Of a stretch of 64,000 nt of DNA, positions 23,565 to 37,342 are shown one piece after another. The notes below the pieces were generated by a model that made no database searches, was not told where the DNA came from, and was given only the letters and a program-made list of their open reading frames with translations. The stretch is taken from contig MCGE01000001.1 of NCBI GenBank assembly GCA_002105175.1, forward strand, positions 2,604,001 through 2,668,000. The letters run 5' to 3'. Source of the DNA: Absidia repens (taxonomy: Eukaryota > Mucoromycota > Mucoromycetes > Mucorales > Cunninghamellaceae). How positions within the stretch are numbered: the first letter of the stretch is position 1; every line of letters begins with the position of its first letter. Both the position numbers and the translations under genes were made by a program.

Positions 23565-25214
23565 CTAAGCCTTGAGGTCACCACCAGCAGCCACCAACTC
23601 TTGCTTTTGAGCTTCATTCATGACATGAGTGGGATCCACATTATACCAGCCAACTTCACGACCAATATCTTCAATGGACTTTTGCTTGGTTTCAGGAATA
23701 AAGAAGATCAAGAAGAATACGGTGAGGAAAGCAATACCAGCAAAGATCAAGAAGACATATGGGCCACAGGCATTTTGAAGAGTAGGGAAAATCAAACCAA
23801 TGATAAAGTTACATAACCAGTTCACAGTAAGAGCAGCAGATGAGGCACCAGAAACAGCATAGGTAGGGTAGACTTCAGCAGTGTAAATGAAGGGAATGAT
23901 ACCGAGACCGATGGCGAAAGAAGCAACAAAGAGCAAGACACAAACCACTTGAAGGGCGCCAACATTGAATAAAAGACCAATCATTTCAACCACACCAAAG
24001 ATACACATACCAGCAGCAGAAAGAGTCAACAACATCTTACGACCAAGACGATCAACCAAAGCCAATGCAACAAAAGTCATCAACATGTTCAAAGCACCAA
24101 CACCAACAGTGGCATAACGAGCATCGTCACCAAAGGAGTTTTCAAAAATGTTGGTAGAGTAGTACATAATGGCGTTGATACCAGTCAATTGGGAAACAGC
24201 ATGGATAAGCATGACCTTGCAGGACAACTTTGCCAAGATAGGGATGCGCATGATTTGGAAAAAGTTGAGGGAGACTTCCATTTCAGGTTCGGCAGCAGCA
24301 GCAGCAGGAGCAGCTTGGAATCCAGCAGCAGAATCAGCATCACCAGTAGAAGCAGTCTTGGTATCTTTGTTTCCACCCTTGGTAAGAGCCACAACCATAT
24401 CAGCGAATTCTTCTTCGATATCACCATTACGCAATTTGAGAAGGGATTCACGAGCTTCATCAATACGACCCTTGGAAATCAACCAACGAGGAGAGCGAGG
24501 ACACAAGGGCAAGGTGAAGATTTGACAAATAGCAGGAACGATGGTAAGCATCACAACAATACGCCAACCAATAGCAGAAGAGGTACCAAGACCAATCAGT
24601 TCGATCACAAAAATACCAATAGTCATAAACAGTTGCAACATAGAACCCATGGTACCACGATATTTTGGTGGAGTTGTTTCGGCAATGTACATACTGATCA
24701 CCACGGTGTTAAAACCAGCACCAATACCAACAAAAATACGACCAATAGCAAATTGAGCACTGCTGGTAGCCAAAGACAAAAGAATGGCACCAATAAAGAA
24801 AGAGGCGTTGATAGCCACCATGGAGTCACGGCGACCTAACTTTTCGGCTAAAGGTCCCGCAAGAAGGGCACCAAGAAGACCGCCAACTGCAAACATACCA
24901 GTAGTGACACCCCTAATTAATACAATAAAAAAAATTGGATAGTGTTAGTGACACCAACTAAAAAAAAATAAAGAAATCTCCACCTCCTTTTTTTTATTTC
25001 CTTACCAAATCCAATCAGACATAGGGATGCATTGTGGGAAAGGCGAATTAGGAAAATATGTTTGCACGCCTTTAGGAACATCAGGGCAATAACGAACACT
25101 GTTACCGGGAATGTTCAAAGAGGAAGTGTTGAAACCAGCGTTGAGAGCACCAAGAGAAGCCATCATTGCTGCAAAGACAACAATAGGCTTGAGGTTGCTA
25201 TTTCTTGAATCCAT
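23565..25214 (-). CDS. MFS sugar porter (hexose transporter-like)
   Basis: Two exons (25214-25006 and 24912-23565) encode 518 residues with about 12 membrane helices. It carries sugar-porter signatures: EKLGRRDS after helix 2, the GRIFVGIGAG helix, PRSPRWLISKGR at the end of helix 6 (the usual PESPRWL with Glu replaced by Arg), the QLTGINAIMYYS motif of helix 7, DRLGRKMLL, and PETKQKSIEDI after helix 12. The QLTGIN element and the PETKGKS-like end identify the glucose/hexose branch. The central loop carries an Ala-rich insert (FQAAPAAAAAEPEMEV). It should act as a plasma-membrane facilitator or proton symporter of hexoses. The start ATG fits a cytosolic MDSRNSNLKP lead. Confidence 0.9.
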
Positions 25215-26859
25215 AAGTGTGATCAAAAAATATAAAAAAAAAGAAGAAAGTAAGGTAGAAAGAGATATAATTAAAAAAGTGTTGAGATGAAGAAAGAAAT
25301 GGAAAACAATTGAATCGGGATGTAGACTTTTTAAATGTTTTTTTCTCAATGCTACGAAAAAAAAAAAAAAAATCATTCAGGCGGAATTTGAAAAATGGGG
25401 AGATGAGGAAAAAAAATCATTAGAAGCGGGGGCGGGAGTGGGGCGAGTGGAGGGGAAAAGGAAAAAAAGAAAAAAGTAAAACAAAAGAGGTACCGGAACA
25501 GATAGTGTGATACCACTTTCTGATTTTTAATTTCCGCGATCGTCTTTTGTTATGTTTCTTGGTATCCTTTAATACACGTATAGTCAAAGCACAATGACCT
25601 GAAAAAAAGGAGTGGAAAAAAAGCAAACTTTATTCACTGGAGATCTATGATAAACAATAGGTGTTGTTATAATAAAACCTCTTGATCAGCAAGTACCATC
25701 TTACTTTGAAAAACAAACACCAATCCCATCGTTTTTTTCTGATTATGTCAAAAAGAAGAGAATAATAATCCAGGTCTGATTTAGCCGGCCACGGTAAAGT
25801 TTTTTGCATGTCACTCCACTAAAATGAAATTGAAGGCCTGCTGGGAAAAATTGGGAAAAAAGTTTTTCTGATGGAAAGAATTTTTTTGACATGCGCGGTG
25901 ATTCAATGTTTCAAATGTCAACCGGATCGCTCTTTAAAAATCATACCGCAAGGAACCTCGTTTCCCATAGTTCCAAAAGAGAAAAAAAAATCTTTCTGTG
26001 AAGGGAAAAGCAACGTGATAATTAAATAGTATTAGTCTAAGGAAAGTAAGACTAAGGAATGGATTATTACATAATAGAGTCGATCGTCAATGAAAAAAAG
26101 CTATTGTCAGATGATCAAACCAACACATATGTAAGAATGGACCCACGTTTTTCAATCCTTTGTTTGGTGAGAGTCATCTAAATTATTTTTATTATTCAAC
26201 AACTCAATCTAAAAATCCAACCCAACATAATCACAAATATAGAATAAGGTGGACCCTGACCATCCACTGGAAAGTAAAAATAAATAAAAAATATTTTTTC
26301 AACAAGATTTCCCCGTAATCCAATGCGATCATTCTCTAAATTTCCTTCGTTTTCCCTTTTTTCCATGATTTTCCTTTCCGACTTAACCGCTGGGAGACAC
26401 TGTTTTCCTCTCTCTTCCGCCTTCCGAGTGGCATGTTCACGGATGACCCTTGGCATGATTTATAAACAATGATTATTATGAAACATATGCTTGTCCAAAA
26501 ACAACTAACTGTCCTTTTTGTTGAGTTCCTTTTCAAATAAACAATTTCGACAAATCATAATAATTCCAGACAAAAAAAAGTTTTTTTTTTTCTTTATTCA
26601 TAAAAAATAAGAGGAATATGGATGAGGTGAAAGATAATAAACAATATGACAAGGGAATGACTACAAAAAAAAAATGGTACAAAAGATATAAAACTATAAA
26701 CAATAAAATGATAAACTAAGAGTATATGCGTATAAATGTGTGTATGTGAAAAAGGTGTATGTAAAAGAGTAGAGTTGTTGGTGTATGTATGTATGTATGT
26801 ATGTATGTATAAAAAAAAAGTGGAAGGGAAAGGGAAATCAAGTGTCATGATTTTTTTTT
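25215..26859. other. Intergenic, no gene seen
   Basis: Promoter side of the sugar porter and 3' side of the PKA gene. A (GTAT)n microsatellite lies at 26782-26810. ORFs at 26196-26536 and 26594-26863 are low-complexity and unsupported. Confidence 0.5.
26782..26810 (+). repeat. GTAT tetranucleotide microsatellite
   Basis: Seven consecutive GTAT units, just downstream of the PKA stop codon. Confidence 0.85.
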
Positions 26860-28644
26860 TCAAAAAGCGGGGAATTTCGACCGATATGGATCCACGTAAG
26901 AAGCAGCACGACTCATTCCATAAGGATGTCCAGGTTCCTTGTATTTTGCAAAACAGGCGCTGTCACCATCATCCTTGATTGAGGGTATATGAGGAGGTAC
27001 ATATTGACGTCGAAATACCAAATCAAAGTCCACAGAAGCAAACCAGGGATGCTGTTTGATATCCCGATCACTATCCGCACCATAACGTTTTGCCACATCC
27101 GGTGTCAGTAATCCGAGCAACAAATCCTTGATGACGGGGTTGATATCGTCCGGCCAATCAATGCGACAATCCAAAATCTTTTCGTAGAGATTCACCGGGT
27201 TCTTGTCTTCAAATGGTGGTTTTCCCACTAACATTTCATAGATAAGTACGCCAAGGGACCACCAATCCACCGCCCGAGTATAACCTTTGGATCGAATCAT
27301 TTCTGGTGCCAGATAATCAGGAGTGCCACACACTGTGTATGTGTAAGTAGGAACCCGTTTTGCAAATCCAAAATCTGTCAGCTTCACATGTCCTTTACCG
27401 TCCAAAAGAATGTTTTCTGGCTTCAAATCACGATAGATAATTTCATTGGCATGCAAGTATTCCAAAGCAAGAATCACTTCCGCAGCATAAAACCGTACTG
27501 CTTCTTCAGAGAATTTCTATATAAACAAAAACCAAAATCATTGATCAGCTTTCCAATTCAACCTTATTAATTGTCTTTTTTTCATTTCCTACCTTTTGTC
27601 GTCGGAGCACACGGAATAATTCACCGCCAGGTACATAATCCATCACCATAAATAAGTGGCTGTCATCTTGAAAAGCATCCCAAAGTTTGACCAAGAATGG
27701 GTGATCAATGTCCCGTAAGATCGTGAATTCATTATTGGTATGGTCCACTTGCTTCTTGCGAACGACATCATACTTGTTCAAGGTTTTGATGGCATAGTGT
27801 TTGTTGTTGAACTTGCTTTGAGCCAAATGAACACGACCGCAGGCACCAGTACCAAGAGTTTGTTTTAAGGTAAAATCATCCAGTCGAAGCTTGCGATGCT
27901 TGTTGCGTTTCACAGGATATCGTCTTCTTGCTGCACTACCAGTAAATACTGCATGAGTACCATATTTTTTGCTGCTATTCGATCCAACGGTATGAATGGG
28001 GCGATTTGGAGACTTGGGTGCAGGTGCCACTGGCATTGGCGTTGATGTTGTTGATGCTGGTGTAGTTGACGCTAGTACTGTTGATGCTACTGTGCTTGAT
28101 GCTAAGGAAGATGTGGAGGTAGAAGGAACTGGTTCGTTGATGATAGGCTGAGAGAAGTAGTCTTTTTCGTCATCATTGCAGTTTTCATTGTTGACAGTGC
28201 TGGCTGCCGCTGTGGCGAATAATTCTTGTCTAGGGTATGGTGATAGAGGTGAAGGGTGAGTTGGTGATATCGAAAGATACTGTGGATGTTTGAATGGCGC
28301 CTGTGCTGGCAAAGATATTGCTGGTGGAGGAACATGGTTCATCAACTTGCTGTCAAAGCCTTTCGAGATATCCATTGATGAGATCGTGATGCCTTCAGAA
28401 ACCAGTTCGGATGCATTGCTGGGAGTACGAATGGGCGTTACGCTGACACAGGTATTCGTTCCTATAGATAAAAAGAAAAAAATTAGTGTCCATGTACACG
28501 AGTAGGCGAACAGGTGAATTTTTACTTACCGTCATCGCTTATCAAACTATGTGTGGGACTAGCTGAGCGAGAAGGTGACGGTGATCGATCATGTTCCTTT
28601 CTTGAGAGTCGTAACATGTCAACACCTTTGGTGATAAGATTCAT
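26860..28644 (-). CDS. cAMP-dependent protein kinase catalytic subunit
   Basis: AGC-family Ser/Thr kinase. Exons: 28644-28530, 28461-27593 and 27516-26860, about 546 residues. A roughly 220-residue Ser/Pro/Thr-rich N-terminal extension precedes the kinase domain. Kinase motifs are LGTGACGRVHLA (Gly loop), YAIKTLNKYDVV (catalytic Lys), YRDLKPENILLD (HRD region, with Tyr in place of His), TDFGFAKR (DFG), the activation loop VCGTPDYLAPEM and DWWSLGVLIYEML. The tail HPWFASVDFDLVFRRQYVPP ... KFPAF is the AGC extension with an F-x-x-F-like end, typical of PKA-C. In fungi PKA controls germination, dimorphism and carbon response downstream of cAMP. Long unstructured N-termini are usual in fungal PKA-C. 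Confidence 0.92.
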
Positions 28645-30384
28645 CTTCTTCGATATAAACGGTTATTGTCGTAGGTGTAGTGCTGTTCGTAGGGGGTGAT
28701 GGTGAATGCTGTTTGTTGGTATGATAAGTTTTATCGAAAATAAAGAAGAAGAATGGACTAACAAGAAAGAATTCAGTGGAAGAAAAAGAAAGAAAGAAAG
28801 AAAGAAGTAGGAGTAGGAATAGTATATAAAGAAAATCAAATTTCAATCGCCGCTTTCATAAGAAAATTGAAGCTCTGCCTTTTGGTTGGCCAGATTTCTG
28901 CCTAAGATAGGGTACATTACGTCGTTGACATCAGGTCCCTTAATCTATTCGATGGCTGTGATCATGCCCCTTCCCATTCCCCTATCTCTTTTATCAATTA
29001 AATCCAATCGATCACATCAATACATTATTCCACAAAAATATATATATACTGTATATAATGTATTCCTGACTAATGAGAGTGTCAACAGCATGAACTGATA
29101 TATCATCATTCATTATGATAATAAAGGAGCTCCTTATTTTATCATCATGAGGTCCTTTGTTATCGTCTTCATCAACTATCATCATCATATCTACATAAAT
29201 TGGATAGAGACAAAAAAAAAATTAAGGTTTTTTTAAAATTTGTCATAGTTTCTTCGATACATAAAAAAACAACCATAATTGTCAAAAAAGTAAAACCTGT
29301 CAAAAATTAAAATTTATTACAGTGATAATAAAAACGATACCAAAATGTATGTTATTGTTCACTGCCACAAACACATTGACATGAATCGTTGTTGGGAGGA
29401 ACCCTTGACCCCTTTTTTTTTTTATTATCGCTGGCTCGCGGGGTAGTCGTATCAGTTCAAGATCAATTGAAAAGGAGACTTAAAAAAAAAAAAAAAAAAC
29501 TTCACTGATAGGCACGGCATTGGCAGCAATTATCCAATTGATAAAAACCTGATTAAATTAGCGCATTGCTACGTTTCCAATCAATCACAGTCAGCGGAGT
29601 GCTCTAATTGCCCCAAAAAACAAGCCTGATTTTGTACCATTTTATGGTAACACAGCAGATTGCGGCCACTTGGTTCGAAGCGCTCATCATAAAAGCATAA
29701 GATATCACCACCATTACAGTTCCTGAATGTGTTTTATATCGTCATCATCATAAAAGAAAAACTTAAAAAACGAAGTACTAGTTTAGTCGTTGTTTGACCA
29801 AAAAAAAAAAAAAAAATCAGTGACTGACCGACTGGAATATTGACCATCTTTTCAGCCTCCTCCGAATTCAAATACGTAAGCTGACCATCTGTTCGATGAA
29901 ATACAAAAATCTATGTTGTTTGCTATACACTCGATACATCCATTAGTGAAGTAGAGATTCACATGTAAATATGTGAACTAAAGAATATAGTTTCATCAGT
30001 TGATGGTAACCGGACTACCAATCTGACTTGCAGTGGTTTTAGTGTCAGGGGGTGCAGCTTTGGAAAAATAAAATTACCCAGAAAGCACTAAAAAAAAAAA
30101 AAAAAAAGGAACGTGTTGAACACAGATGATAAGAAAAAACAACCCTATTACTTAATCATAGGCATCTTCATTCACCAAAGCAAAAGATGAATGCAGGATG
30201 ATGGTGTTGAAATTGAATCATTTGTCATAAGATTGCTCAAACGTCATCTTTGTCGAGTATTGGACTGCACCGATCGTAAATGTAGCAAATATCTCTCAGA
30301 TTCTTTTTATATTATTTTCACGCAAAGAAAATAAATGGGAAACAAATAAGAATGATAATAACGAGCTGGATATATACCGTGTGT
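28645..30384. other. Intergenic, no gene seen
   Basis: Leader and promoter of the PKA gene on the left (AAAG repeats near 28788-28806). The rest is AT-rich with A runs. No supported ORF or RNA gene. Confidence 0.5.
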
Positions 30385-31265
30385 ATAGGGCTAGAGGAGG
30401 TTACGCTAACGACACGGTCCAGGTTGATCGATACGAATGGTAGAGTGGAAATACGGTCATGCTTCATATTAAGTGACCTAAAACTAGGAACGAGTCGCTA
30501 GGACAGGTATGATTGGGGCAAATACTCAAAGATAGGCTAGAACGCGATGCAAAAGGCTCTATAGCGGTAGCGTCATTACATGATTAGTCAAGTAAAAATT
30601 TCAATATCAAGTGATCTAAGACTGCCAGCCAATTCCTGGGACAGAGGGAGGGATGTAGTCATAGTGGGTGAATTAGAGAAAGTGTTCGATAGGACACTCA
30701 CAAAATAGCTACAAAAGCGACATTGCGCATTATCCGATGGGTCAGCGTATGGTTAATAAAATTTTAAAAAGTGAGTTGATATAAAGTACTGTATAGTACA
30801 AGGCATGAGAAAGATTATAAACAGCCATTTTTTATTGAAGCATAACAATTGTCAACACTAATCTAAAAAGCGATGGTAGAAAGGATCTCCTGGACAATAC
30901 AAGAGAGACTACTGGGGCATTTTTCGTTGAAACATGTAAAAGAAACATATTTTATTCAAATATAGATTCAAACAATGGACAAACTAATACTAAACTAAAC
31001 TAATTGCGGCTCCAAAAAGGTCAACTAGTGGCGATTCTAAATCCTGAATCTAAAATGAAAGGGTTTCCCCATGCATGTTGTAATCTCTGAGCTGAAACCC
31101 CTTCTAAACTAGTCCTGGCTCTAATCTAAGTCCTTCATAACCTATCCGAAGTACAATGATGAAGAAAAAAATGAAAATGAAAAGAAAGAGAGAGAAAAAA
31201 TAAAAATTGGGAGTAAATAAATATTCACGTGGTCGGGATTTGAATGGTGTTTTTTTTGGTCTCTC
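30385..31265 (-). repeat. Dispersed repeat family, copy D (near full length)
   Basis: Reverse-strand copy spanning the whole element. The right end is the head (CGAGAGACCAA, ATTCAAATCCCG, CCACGTGAATATTTATTT). The middle is the GGACTAGTTTAGAAGGGG core. The left end matches copy A (GACCGTGTCGTTAGCGTAAC followed by CTCC). Sequence left of the head diverges from copy C, which marks the boundary. Confidence 0.75.
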
Positions 31266-32421
31266 GTTTACCCAGGTTTTTATCGCGGATGGATAAAGCA
31301 TATATAAAAAATATGATATAATAATTGAAGCGCATAATATTTGAAGAGGACGTCTGTCATTTCTGTTATAAAATATATGGATGCATTTTCTTAATGTATT
31401 TAGTTTCTACAAAGCAAAACAACCGATTGTGCCAATGTGTTCCTTTTCACCTTTAGCATCATATTATGTATGCAGTTAAATTGTTCTATTGCCTAGTAAA
31501 AAAAAAAATCTTTAACATTTTCCGTGAGACACACTTTTTTACGCTCTTGCTGAACTGCATCATATAAATGCTATAGATACGTTATAAACCATTTTTTACC
31601 TAAAATAGACTGTGTGCATTAGTTCAGCATATCTAGCTTTTCCCGAAAAAGTGTCCGACTATATTCTGTTTTCCGCCTCTTGTCTGGTAATTGTGCACCT
31701 ATAGTCGATAAATGCCTGACAACAATCGTTAGTCAAGGACGGAAGCACACTTCCAACGCAGAAACTTACCTTAAGATAAATTGAATATGAAACCGATTTA
31801 TCGATATACCATCTTTTCTGCAGTGTTCGTACAACTGGCCCGCGCAGAATCAAGCCGTCTATAAAAGATGATAAACGTGATGGTTTTAATACCACTGGCA
31901 TAATATTTACATTGTCCCTGTTTTTCTCCAACGTATTGTAATATCTCTATGTAATGTAGTATCTCCACGTTTGCTCCAATATAAATAGTCAAACCTGTCA
32001 CCATAACGAATACATATATAGTTTCATCAGAGTCAACACGTGTATACTCCAAAATATTCAGCATGTATATATATATATATATATATATATGCCTATCATG
32101 ATCAATACCTTTGTCTCTTTCCTAATTATTGTCTATATAAATCATGACCAAGACCTTAACCGAATCCACCACCTCTTTTACATTATAACCCATACCGAGT
32201 CCCCATTCAAAGCTAACGTTTTCCCAAGAAGTAAAGTATGAGTACACAATGATCGATTTTTTACAATGGCCTCAAATGAAGCATCAAAAATTTATTAGAA
32301 TAATTAGTCAAAGTCAAAAAGTCAAAAAAATAAAAATAAAAAAACTAATATAAATAGATAAGATGAGCTATATTAAACCCTATACTAAACACAAAAGAGC
32401 CATTTTGGAACATAAAGATAA
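31266..32421. other. Intergenic with AT microsatellite
   Basis: Minus-strand ORFs at 31659-32064 show no coding character. An (AT)13 tract lies at 32065-32090. Confidence 0.5.
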
Positions 32422-34727
32422 TCATTCAGTTTCAATGTTGTCATCGTCAGTTACAGCATCTAAAGCATTCTTGAAGAGAGTCAGGAGTTGATCGCGATCT
32501 TCCAACCCAACACTAACACGGATCAAATGACGTTCGACACCAAATTGACTAGCCCAGTCCAGTTCAGTGTAATGAGCAAGGATGGTGTAAGGACTGGCGA
32601 GAGTAAAATTGGTTCCAAGTGAAGGTCCCTTGGCACATTTCAAATGATCGTAGAATTGAGCTGCTTGCTTTTCCCCACGAAGCATCATCGAGAATAGCCC
32701 ACCATAGCCACCATCTGCATTCTTGACAGCAAGGTAATTTTCTTTGGTAGTATACTTGGGATAATACACATGAACCACTATTGTTCACAAAAAAAAAAAA
32801 AAAAAGAGTTCAGACTCTGGTCAGAGCGCAATTCTTGCACCACTCCTTACCTTTTGGATGAGTGGATAAAAGATCGCATAAAGCTTCGGTATTTGCATTA
32901 ATGATCTTCGACCGCGTGCGGAAATTCCTTGAGTTTCGTTCCATAAACACAGCATCTTCACCCCATACAAGATCTTCATAATCAGATGCCAGAGCACTAA
33001 CCAGAGCTTGGTAATGGCGACGATTGGGATTCAAGACCATACTACAAATCATATCAAAAGTTAATCTGTTGGTATCTTCGTCAACTTGACTCTTCAACTC
33101 CCTTATATTACCTTCCACCCATAACATTGCTATCACCTGAAAATACTTTCGTTAAGCTACTGACCACCATATCAGCCCATTCTAAAACACCAACATTGCT
33201 AAAGTTGCCAATGGTTTCATCCACCACAATAAAGAATCCATAAGCGTCGGCTAACTGACGTAATCGCTTGATGTTGGGTGATTTCAATAAAGGATTGGAT
33301 GGTAATTCACAAAAGAGACTGAGGATCCGTTCACCAGACTGAAGTAACGCTTCCAATTCATCGATGTTTTCATCTTCCCCCATACCATAAAAGTGACATC
33401 CAGCTCCAAACTTTTGTAAAATTTTCAAAGTATCCGTGTAAGGAAATCTATCAACAATAAAAATATAAATAACGAGTGAGCTTGTTTGGTCGCTATCCAT
33501 ATATCATCCCCCCCAAAAAACCCCAACCCATAATCTCTTTCCTTTCAAACATGTCATCAGGTTTACTTTACCCAAAGCATACACTTCGTCGAGTGGCATC
33601 GCCAATAAGAGCAGTCATTCGATAGGCATGGAAGATCGCACTCATTCCAGAGGGAAACAAATACACATCGTCTTCAGACAATCCCTTGATCCCACGATCC
33701 CCTTTTCGTTGTCGCTGGTGTTCTAAGTCCTTTTCAGTCACAGTGCCAGATGCGAGTGCGTGGTTGGTTTGTTCAGCTTCAGTCAGTACACCAGCAATGC
33801 GTCGTTTCAAAGCCCGTTTCGCTCGTCCAGAGTACTCCACAGGAAGATTGCGACCGTATCGTTCTTCGACGTAAAAATGCTGATCAGCATCCTCTTCATC
33901 TTCAGGTGCAACAGATGCCGCATCCTTTTGCTGTTGTTTGGATTTTGTTGGGAAAGAAGCTGAAGGTGGCGGTGGGGAGGTAGCTGCTGTTTTGCGTCCA
34001 TAACGTCCTGCACCATGTTTCGGTTTGATAGAGCTTTCAATGTCGGCAACGGCGGCGGCGGTTGTGGAAGCTACAGTACTGGTAGATTCATTCTGATCCA
34101 TGATACGTAAACAATATTCAGCCAATCGAGAAGAGATAATGTCGCCAGTATGTTGCCAGAATTGTTTTGCTACGGGGAAAGCATCAGAAGGAAACAAGAC
34201 AATAAACATAGGCACTGGTTGTAATTCACATGAGGATTCCAAAGGCGCAATTTCACACTGGGCAATTCGAATGAGTCCTACACGATCGTGAGCAGGGGTA
34301 TAGTATTGTTTCATAAACGTGCGACACCGTTCGGCTACTTTGCGTGAAGGAAGTAGCATACCGCTTTCCGTTGGTTTGCCAAACTTCTGCACCAACCGAG
34401 TACAAAGCTACAGAAACGTAATAAAACGATATCGAATAATAAGGTGTTTGTTATCGTATATAACAAAAATAATAAAAAGAAATTTAGTTTTGAATGACTC
34501 AGTATATTGATGCGTTGATATATATTTTGTTGGTCGCTTACCTTCTGGATAAAGGGATGTATAAAGAATCGAGGATAGCCGCATTCCATTTTTGACGTAA
34601 CACGAGAATCGCCCTCTTCATAATAGACATTGTCTTGCCAAGTTGGGAACATGACAGAGACAGCATGAGGTGTGTGTGCAGGAATGGCAGCACCTACTTG
34701 AGTTGGTGGTGCTGGAACTGTTACCAT
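32422..34727 (-). CDS. STR2: Cystathionine gamma-synthase (fungal type)
   Basis: PLP enzyme of transsulfuration that makes cystathionine from an activated homoserine and cysteine. Exons: 34727-34542, 34407-33572, 33447-33112, 33041-32851 and 32777-32422, total 634 residues. It has the fungal layout, with a long N-terminal region before the Cys/Met-metabolism PLP fold. Visible elements are [16 protein letters not shown] (cofactor phosphate-binding), [31 protein letters not shown] (Asp contacting the pyridine nitrogen), [16 protein letters not shown] (the Schiff-base Lys) and a C-terminal [13 protein letters not shown] (substrate carboxylate Arg). Residues about 150-210 form a disordered Ala/Ser/Pro/Gln linker. 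Subcellular location is expected to be cytosolic. Confidence 0.9.
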
Positions 34728-35130
34728 TTTCAATAAAAGAATATAAAAAAGTAAAGAAAAAAGAAGAAAAAAAAAAGCGCTTGCTGCTTGGATATGGATA
34801 ACAAAGTTTAAACTCAGTGATATCTAACGTTTTCTTACACCACAATCATTGATGGGTATTGGCTAATATTCATCATCGGAGATGATGATCACTTTTCCCT
34901 TTCATCTTCAAATCATAAATATATCGCCCTAAAACACGCTTTCACCAAGTCATAAATGCGCACAATATAAAAGACAAATGTTTTTGATATATCACTTTTT
35001 TGTTTGATTTTATTAAAAAAGACTATGTATAAAATGATTCAAATCTGAGGGTTTTATGAAGGGGAAAGAGAGAGGAAGGGGAGGGGAATTTTCTACAACT
35101 AAAAAAAACAATAACTAATCACTAATATGT
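34728..35130. other. Intergenic between the cystathionine gamma-synthase gene and CCT2
   Basis: Holds the promoter of the upstream-reading synthase gene and the 3' end of CCT2. No gene seen. Confidence 0.5.
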
Positions 35131-37342
35131 TCATCCTTGTCGTTGTCTACAGATAAGAAAAATAAATAAAAAAAAGTCAGTACCAAGCGTTATTATTTTT
35201 ATATCATACTTACCGAGGAGCACATCGAATAATATCATCCACACGAAGAATCATTTCAGCAGCTTCCGAGGCGGACAACAAGACTTGTTTCTTAAGCTTG
35301 AATGATTCAGTGATACCCAATTCACGCACATTAGCCACTTCACCATTAACCATATCCAAGCCAGCAGTAGCATCACCCTTGTATTGAGCAGCACGAAGTT
35401 GAGCCACCAGATCCGATGAGTCAAACCCAGCATTGTCAGCAAGAATAGTAGGCATCTGGCGTAAAGCTTTGGCAAAGGATTCGGCAGCAATGGCTTGCTT
35501 GCCTGCAATTTTGGTAGCAATTTCATCAACAGCCTTGGACATCAGCATTTCAGAGCACCCACCACCTAATACAGTGCGAGGTTCCTTCACGGTTTGTGAC
35601 AAAACAGATAAAGCATCGTGTAAAGAGCGTTCAGCTTCGTCCAAGATTTGTTGTGTAGCACCACGGAGCACAATAGTACACGCTTCACCAGCAGCCACAC
35701 CTGAGAATTTGATCAACTATATATGGGAAATCGAATAAAAATGGTCAATGTGAGTAATGATGACCTCTTTTACCCCGCCCCAAATATATATGTATATTTG
35801 TATGATTTACCTTATCTTCACCAATGATGATTTCTTCAATAAGATCACAGTGGCCCAATTTCACCAATTCTGGGTGTTCGAATGTAGATGCAATTTCACC
35901 ACCTGTAACAAGAGCCAAACGTTCCACACCTTCAAAGTCGGCATGTTCAATGCTAGCAATACCAGAGTCAGCCATCAGTTGTTCGGGCCAATTATAGATA
36001 AGTTGTCGGTTGACGAAACAGTTGATACCATGTCCCTTGATCTTGTCCACCTTTGCCTTCATTTTATTACGTTCAGCCCGTTCCAATTCGGCTAGTTTAC
36101 CAGTACTGTCCACACGAACTCTAGCACCAAAAATCTTGATTTTGTCGGTATCCATGGCTAATAATAATAGTAATAATAATAATAATAAAATAGTGAGTAC
36201 CATGGTAGTATACAGCGGCAATGTCTTTTCCTTTATTTAACAAAATATCTTGGGAAACTTACGTGTATTAGCAATCAAAATGTTGGCGTTTTCAATTCTT
36301 TTGGGGCAGTTGACACCAATTTTCTTATCCAAGATAAAACCTAAGTACAACAATGACAATCAGAACTATTCATCCGGATAGCAATACCATATCACAGATA
36401 ATTGCCCCACGCTTCCTCCACCCCTTTGCTACTGTAGCTTACCTTCATCCAAATAAGAGTCCATCAATTTACCACCGGGCTTCTTGATAATTTGAATATT
36501 TTCCAAGTTGGTGGATCCTTTTAATCGAAGCACGGCATCGACGGCCAATTCAGAAAAGTATTCCTTGTCTTGAGATAATACTTTGGAGCTGAGTGTTGTT
36601 TTGGCGATGTTGATCAAATCTTTTCGGAATAAGGCTTCGTCTTTGCTATGGTCAATGGCGCTGGATTCCAAGGTGTCATAGGCAGCTTGAGAGGCGATAC
36701 GGTAACCTTCAATGATGGTTTGAGGGTGAATACGTTGGTTGACAAGTCGCTCAGCTTCACGGAGCAATTCAGCAGCAAGTACACAAACAGAGGTGGTACC
36801 ATCACCAACTTCATCATCTTGCACTTTCGAGATGTTCACCAACACCTTGGCAGCGGCGTTATCCAAAGCGATCGACTTCAAAATGGTGGCACCATCATTG
36901 GTCACAAGGATTTCGCCTGTTGTTGCGGATTGAAGGATCTTATCCTAATAATATAAAGAAAGTTAGTGACTGTATCCAGATGATCTCCCTTCTACATATA
37001 GCTTTTACCATGCCCTTAGGACCCAAGGTACTTTTGACAAGATCACCGACGGCGATGGCTCCAATGAAGGAAGACTATAAAAACAAAAAAACAAAAACAA
37101 AGAGTTTGTAAATTATTTTTTGAGATGTGGTAAGAACCAGGTATTCTGAAGTAAATGAGCAGTTGATGATCATCCTTGATGACTTACCAAGCGAGCATTT
37201 TCAGCTCTTTCTTCAGTTGCCTGATCCTGGAAAATCTGTACTGGTGCTAATGACTATAGAATATATAAATGAATAAAAAAGCCATCAGTTAGTGCTAAAA
37301 TAATGAAATAATTTAATAGTGAATAAATCAATAACTTACCAT
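35131..37342 (-). CDS. CCT2: T-complex chaperonin subunit beta (CCT2)
   Basis: Beta subunit of the eight-member cytosolic CCT/TRiC ring that folds actin and tubulin. Eight coding exons: 37342-37340 (only the ATG), 37253-37188, 37074-37009, 36944-36443, 36340-36263, 36157-35811, 35716-35214 and 35146-35131, total 526 residues. Sequence follows the family throughout: [32 protein letters not shown], the ATPase motifs NDGATIL and [67 protein letters not shown] and [16 protein letters not shown], ending [14 protein letters not shown]. The C-terminal five residues sit in a 16-nt last exon. It shares a 415-bp head-to-head promoter region with the gene at 37758. Confidence 0.96.
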
